8,342 bases of DNA from an uncultured Corynebacterium sp. (GTDB taxonomy: Bacteria; Actinomycetota; Actinomycetes; Mycobacteriales; Mycobacteriaceae), in the NCBI GenBank assembly GCA_946222625.1, contig CAMILJ010000089.1:1-8342 (forward strand), given 5' to 3'. Below are positions 6,580 to 8,342 of this stretch, piece after piece (within the stretch, counting starts at the first letter, position 1; each line of letters starts with the position of its first letter). The translations under genes were made by a program, and so were the position numbers. Below the pieces are notes generated by a model. That model made no database searches and had not been told where the DNA came from. It saw only the letters and a list, made by a program, of their open reading frames with translations.

Positions 6580-8049
6580 CCAGAACGGAACATAACGCAA
6601 TGAGCGCGGGCCTGCGCTGGGATCGTAAGGGTGGATGAGGCCCTCCTCGACGGTGGCAGCAAGCAGGCGAGTGGCCTGAGCCGCTTGCGAGTCTTTCAAT
6701 CCGAAGCGCTGACGGATTGAGGAATTGTTAACGGGGAGGTTCTCAAGGAAGCGAAGGCAAGCATGTTGATAGACGGCTTGGGTCTTTTCCTCCATAGTCA
6801 TCAGCGCAAAGGGGCGGTAGGCGCTGAGGGAGACGGTGGTACTTCCGTTGGCGCGAATGAGAGCAGGTGGGAAGTGCTCGGCTTCGAGGGAAGAGACGAT
6901 TTTATCCCAGCCACTTCCGCGTTGTTCGACAAAATGCGCCAAACGTAAAGCTTCACCGAGATGGGTATTGCGTGTGGTGGACGCCGAGTCAATGAACCGT
7001 TGGGGGTCGATAAGCGGGGTACCAGGGTTGGTTACTTCGACTCGATCGCTGAAAATCTCTACGGTCAAGAATCGGCCACGTTGTTCGAGATCCTGGTGCA
7101 TGAGCGCATTTGCTAGGACCTCGCGGAAGGCCACCGTTGGTAGCAGTGGAGTTACCACGCGCTTGCCGCTGGAATCAATATGTTCGCCGCCTGGGCGAAT
7201 GGTGTTGAAGAGCGTGACTATGTGGGTGAAGGAAGAGGCGTATCCTTCGGTGAATTCCCATTCTCGTTCCACCTCCGTGCGTGAAGGGCCGTTGAAGTAT
7301 AGGACGCGGGGAGCGCGCCCGCGCAGCTCCGGAAAGTCCTGAAGGGAACGTGCGTACATGAGTGCAGACCACGCCGGAATATGCCAGCCTTGCTCGTGTG
7401 AGTAGGAGATGGCTTTGGCGCTCCTTAATGTGTCGATAAGGGCGGCGCCTGTCGTATGCGGGAGTTCCGGCCGATTAAGGAAGAAAGCCTCAGGATCAAG
7501 GAGGTCGGTAATCGATTCGGGCTCAAGGTTCTCTGCTACTACAGTGTTTTCAAATTCGAACTGATTGAGCTTCTGCCAGAGCTGACGTTCCTCATTGGGA
7601 AAATCCATGAGGTTCTTTACATAGCTGCCCTTGCGAAAATACCGTTTCCCTTCGAAGGAATACGGGGCGGACAATGCGGCGGGGATGCGCAGAAGCACAA
7701 CGAGGTGCCCATCAACCGTGATCTCGTCGAAGGTTAGTTCAGGAGCTGGGCTAATGACGCGGTTGAGCCAGGGGAGTAGGTCTTCGTTGCCTTTCCCCTT
7801 TGCGCGTTGCCAGTCAAACGACGTCCCAACGACAGCGTGGTCATCGTTTACTCCCCATATGAGGTATCCTGCTGGTTCATCGTGCAGACGCGCCGAGTTG
7901 CCTAAAGCGCAGGCATACTTTGCGATCTCCGTGCCAGAGGACAGCTTGTTTACCTTGAACTCGAGCCACGGTAGCTCAGCCGGAAGCGCCGTAAACCGTT
8001 TCACGCGGGCTACAAGTTGTTCCTCAGGCGCAGAGTTGATGGGAGTCAT
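6571..8049 (-). CDS. AlbA_2 (Schlafen-like) and HATPase_c_4 domain protein with C-terminal winged helix
   Basis: The product is a 492-residue soluble protein with COG2865-like architecture. An N-terminal AlbA_2 domain (about 10-150) has E30-F31-K32, the helix with A43-K44 to N51, and the strand GYLIWGVNDDHAVVG (61-75). A degenerate GHKL-type ATPase domain (HATPase_c_4, about 300-400) has E310 and N314 in REVLANALMHQD, VTNPG at 339-343 and RGSGWDK at 377-383. A C-terminal winged helix spans about 427-474. Relatives are annotated as putative ATP-binding transcriptional regulators, and some AlbA_2 proteins occur near anti-phage genes; neither role is demonstrated here. I chose ATG 8049 because a promoter -10 lies 7 nt upstream. 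The longer reading from TTG 8106 would translate the promoter. The gene is bracketed by 107-bp direct repeats and has lower GC than its neighbours, which suggests acquisition. Confidence 0.88.
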   Translation of the reverse strand: MTPINSAPEEQLVARVKRFTALPAELPWLEFKVNKLSSGTEIAKYACALGNSARLHDEPAGYLIWGVNDDHAVVGTSFDWQRAKGKGNEDLLPWLNRVISPAPELTFDEITVDGHLVVLLRIPAALSAPYSFEGKRYFRKGSYVKNLMDFPNEERQLWQKLNQFEFENTVVAENLEPESITDLLDPEAFFLNRPELPHTTGAALIDTLRSAKAISYSHEQGWHIPAWSALMYARSLQDFPELRGRAPRVLYFNGPSRTEVEREWEFTEGYASSFTHIVTLFNTIRPGGEHIDSSGKRVVTPLLPTVAFREVLANALMHQDLEQRGRFLTVEIFSDRVEVTNPGTPLIDPQRFIDSASTTRNTHLGEALRLAHFVEQRGSGWDKIVSSLEAEHFPPALIRANGSTTVSLSAYRPFALMTMEEKTQAVYQHACLRFLENLPVNNSSIRQRFGLKDSQAAQATRLLAATVEEGLIHPYDPSAGPRSLRYVPFWSE

Positions 8050-8056
8050 GAGTAAA

Positions 8057-8085
8057 AGTATGCGCGAGAAGCAAGAAACAGTCAA
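8057..8085 (-). promoter_or_regulatory. Leaderless promoter of the AlbA_2 gene, spanning the repeat edge
   Basis: On the minus strand TTGACT (8080-8085) is followed by exactly 17 bp and CATACT (8057-8062), with the ATG 7 nt further on at 8049. The -35 matches TTGACA at 5 of 6 positions and the -10 matches TATAAT at 4 of 6, keeping the key A2 and T6. The -35 and spacer lie in the right 107-bp repeat, and five of the six -10 bases lie in the unit interior. No Shine-Dalgarno is visible, which fits leaderless translation. Confidence 0.6.
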
Positions 8086-8168
8086 GAAAAAGTCTTCGCA
8101 GCTCAACGGGTATAAATAGCGTCGCTGAGTGCTGTTTTAGGCCTGTTTGCGATTAATGAAGCAAGAAA
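8062..8168. repeat. 107-bp direct repeat, right copy
   Basis: This is the partner of 6457-6563, identical over 107 bp by eye. The nested 11-mer GAAGCAAGAAA is at 8068-8078 and 8158-8168. On the minus strand its right end starts with TTTCTTGC and forms the T-rich tail of the icd terminator. Its left end provides the -35 of the AlbA_2 gene. A TATAAA box on the plus strand (8111-8116) lacks a -35, and I do not call it a promoter. It contains no tRNA or convincing protein-coding stretch. Confidence 0.97.
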
Positions 8169-8201
8169 AGGCTCGACCCACTCATCGTGGATCGAGCCTT
8201 T
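8158..8201 (-). terminator. Rho-independent terminator of icd
   Basis: On the minus strand a stem of 10 pairs (8192-8201 with 8167-8176, core AGGCTCGA/TCGAGCCT), one mismatch and four further pairs (CCAC/GTGG) closes a 5-nt loop at 8182-8186. It is followed by TTTTCTTGCTTC. It lies about 53 bp after the icd stop and is a strong, typical terminator. The T-rich tail and the two outermost stem bases (8167-8168) are inside the right 107-bp repeat. Confidence 0.85.
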
Positions 8202-8208
8202 GCGGTGT

Positions 8209-8239
8209 CCTAGCCTTAGTCTAAGACTCCGGGGCTAGG
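8209..8239. other. Hairpin immediately after the icd stop codon
   Basis: CCTAGCC (8209-8215) pairs with GGCTAGG (8233-8239). The 17-nt loop holds a smaller palindrome, AGTCT-A-AGACT (8218-8228). It lies 14 bp after the icd stop and upstream of the main terminator, so it would be in the icd mRNA 3' end. It has no T-run, so it may protect the message and not terminate it. Confidence 0.5.
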
Positions 8240-8253
8240 GAAGAAGCGCAGAA

Positions 8254-8342
8254 TTACTTCTTCAGGCCATCAATGATCTCGTTGAAAGCAGCAACCGGAC
8301 GCATGGTCTGGTTGAGCTTCTCCTCGTTCGGGGCGTAGTAGC
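8254..8342 (-). CDS. icd: Monomeric NADP isocitrate dehydrogenase, C-terminal 28 residues (partial)
   Basis: Only the last 28 codons and the TAA stop (8254-8256) are in the window. The peptide reads YYAPNEEKLNQTMRP then VAAFNEIIDGLKK. It closely matches what I recall of the C-terminus of C. glutamicum monomeric isocitrate dehydrogenase (YYSPNEEKL...MRPVAQFNEIVDALKK; about 738 aa in full). That enzyme converts isocitrate to 2-oxoglutarate with NADP in the TCA cycle. The match is short but very specific. The rest of the gene lies beyond 8342. Two hairpins follow the stop, the second a clear terminator. Confidence 0.85.
   Translation of the reverse strand, partial: YYAPNEEKLNQTMRPVAAFNEIIDGLKK

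Larger units (their letters stand above)
6457..8168. mobile_element. Putative single-gene unit bounded by 107-bp direct repeats
   Basis: Two identical 107-bp direct repeats enclose 1498 bp that hold one intact gene and almost nothing else: 7 bp on the stop side and 12 bp on the start side. One repeat plus the interior makes a 1605-bp unit. The interior is visibly poorer in GC than flanking genes; one hand-counted line (7501-7560) is 27/60 G+C, against 41/60 in a line of the peptidase gene (3241-3300). No integrase, transposase, reverse transcriptase or terminal inverted repeat is present. It could be a cassette moved by an enzyme encoded elsewhere, a remnant of a larger island, or the product of homologous recombination with a circle. 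Mobility is inferred and not shown. Confidence 0.5.

Noticed and set aside
8050..8106. A longer AlbA_2 protein starting at TTG 8106 within the repeat
   Set aside because: The 19 extra residues would be encoded by the promoter itself (-35 at 8080-8085, -10 at 8057-8062). They are Cys/Phe/Leu-rich and unlike the family N-terminus. ATG 8049 sits 7 nt from the -10.
8062..8168. Repeat as a tRNA or CRISPR element
   Set aside because: There is no cloverleaf, T-loop or CCA-like end, and only two copies lie 1605 bp apart with a gene between, so it is neither a tRNA-type attachment site nor a CRISPR array.

Overview
The window looks like the chromosome of a Corynebacterium or close relative. The evidence is a C. 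glutamicum-type phosphoenolpyruvate carboxylase, a C-terminal tail matching monomeric isocitrate dehydrogenase of that genus, an actinobacterial DUF222-type HNH protein, GC-rich coding sequence, and genes whose promoters sit 7 nt from the start codon with no Shine-Dalgarno (leaderless layout).

Layout. Positions 1-1536 (+): the C-terminal half of phosphoenolpyruvate carboxylase (ppc), its N-terminal part lying outside the window. Positions 1537-1716: a convergent intergenic gap with an imperfect hairpin. All other genes are on the minus strand and read right to left: the last 28 codons of icd (8254-8342), a Schlafen AlbA_2/HATPase_c_4/winged-helix protein (6571-8049), a five- or six-pass PepSY-associated membrane protein (4899-6257), an M3 zinc metallopeptidase of the Dcp type (2835-4868), and the HNH protein (1717-2745). 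The membrane protein and peptidase genes are 30 bp apart and may be co-transcribed. The others have their own promoter or terminator signals.

The most unusual region is 6457-8168. The AlbA_2 gene is bracketed by two direct repeats of 107 bp that I read as identical (6457-6563 and 8062-8168). Only 7 bp separate the stop codon from one repeat and 12 bp separate the start codon from the other, so the interval holds one gene and nothing else, with no recombinase or transposase. Its base composition is lower in GC than its neighbours. The right repeat supplies a -35 box (TTGACT) and the gene side supplies the -10 (CATACT) at a 17-bp spacing. At the other end of each repeat, the same T-rich minus-strand tail completes two different hairpin terminators: that of icd, and a small one overlapping the AlbA_2 stop codon. 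This is the pattern expected of a 1605-bp single-gene unit inserted in, or duplicated from, the tail of the icd terminator. Mobility is an inference, because only one locus is visible.

The remaining genes are ordinary housekeeping or accessory genes: anaplerosis (ppc), the TCA cycle (icd), peptide turnover (M3 peptidase), and a probable metal- or heme-related membrane protein with a His-rich extracytoplasmic loop.
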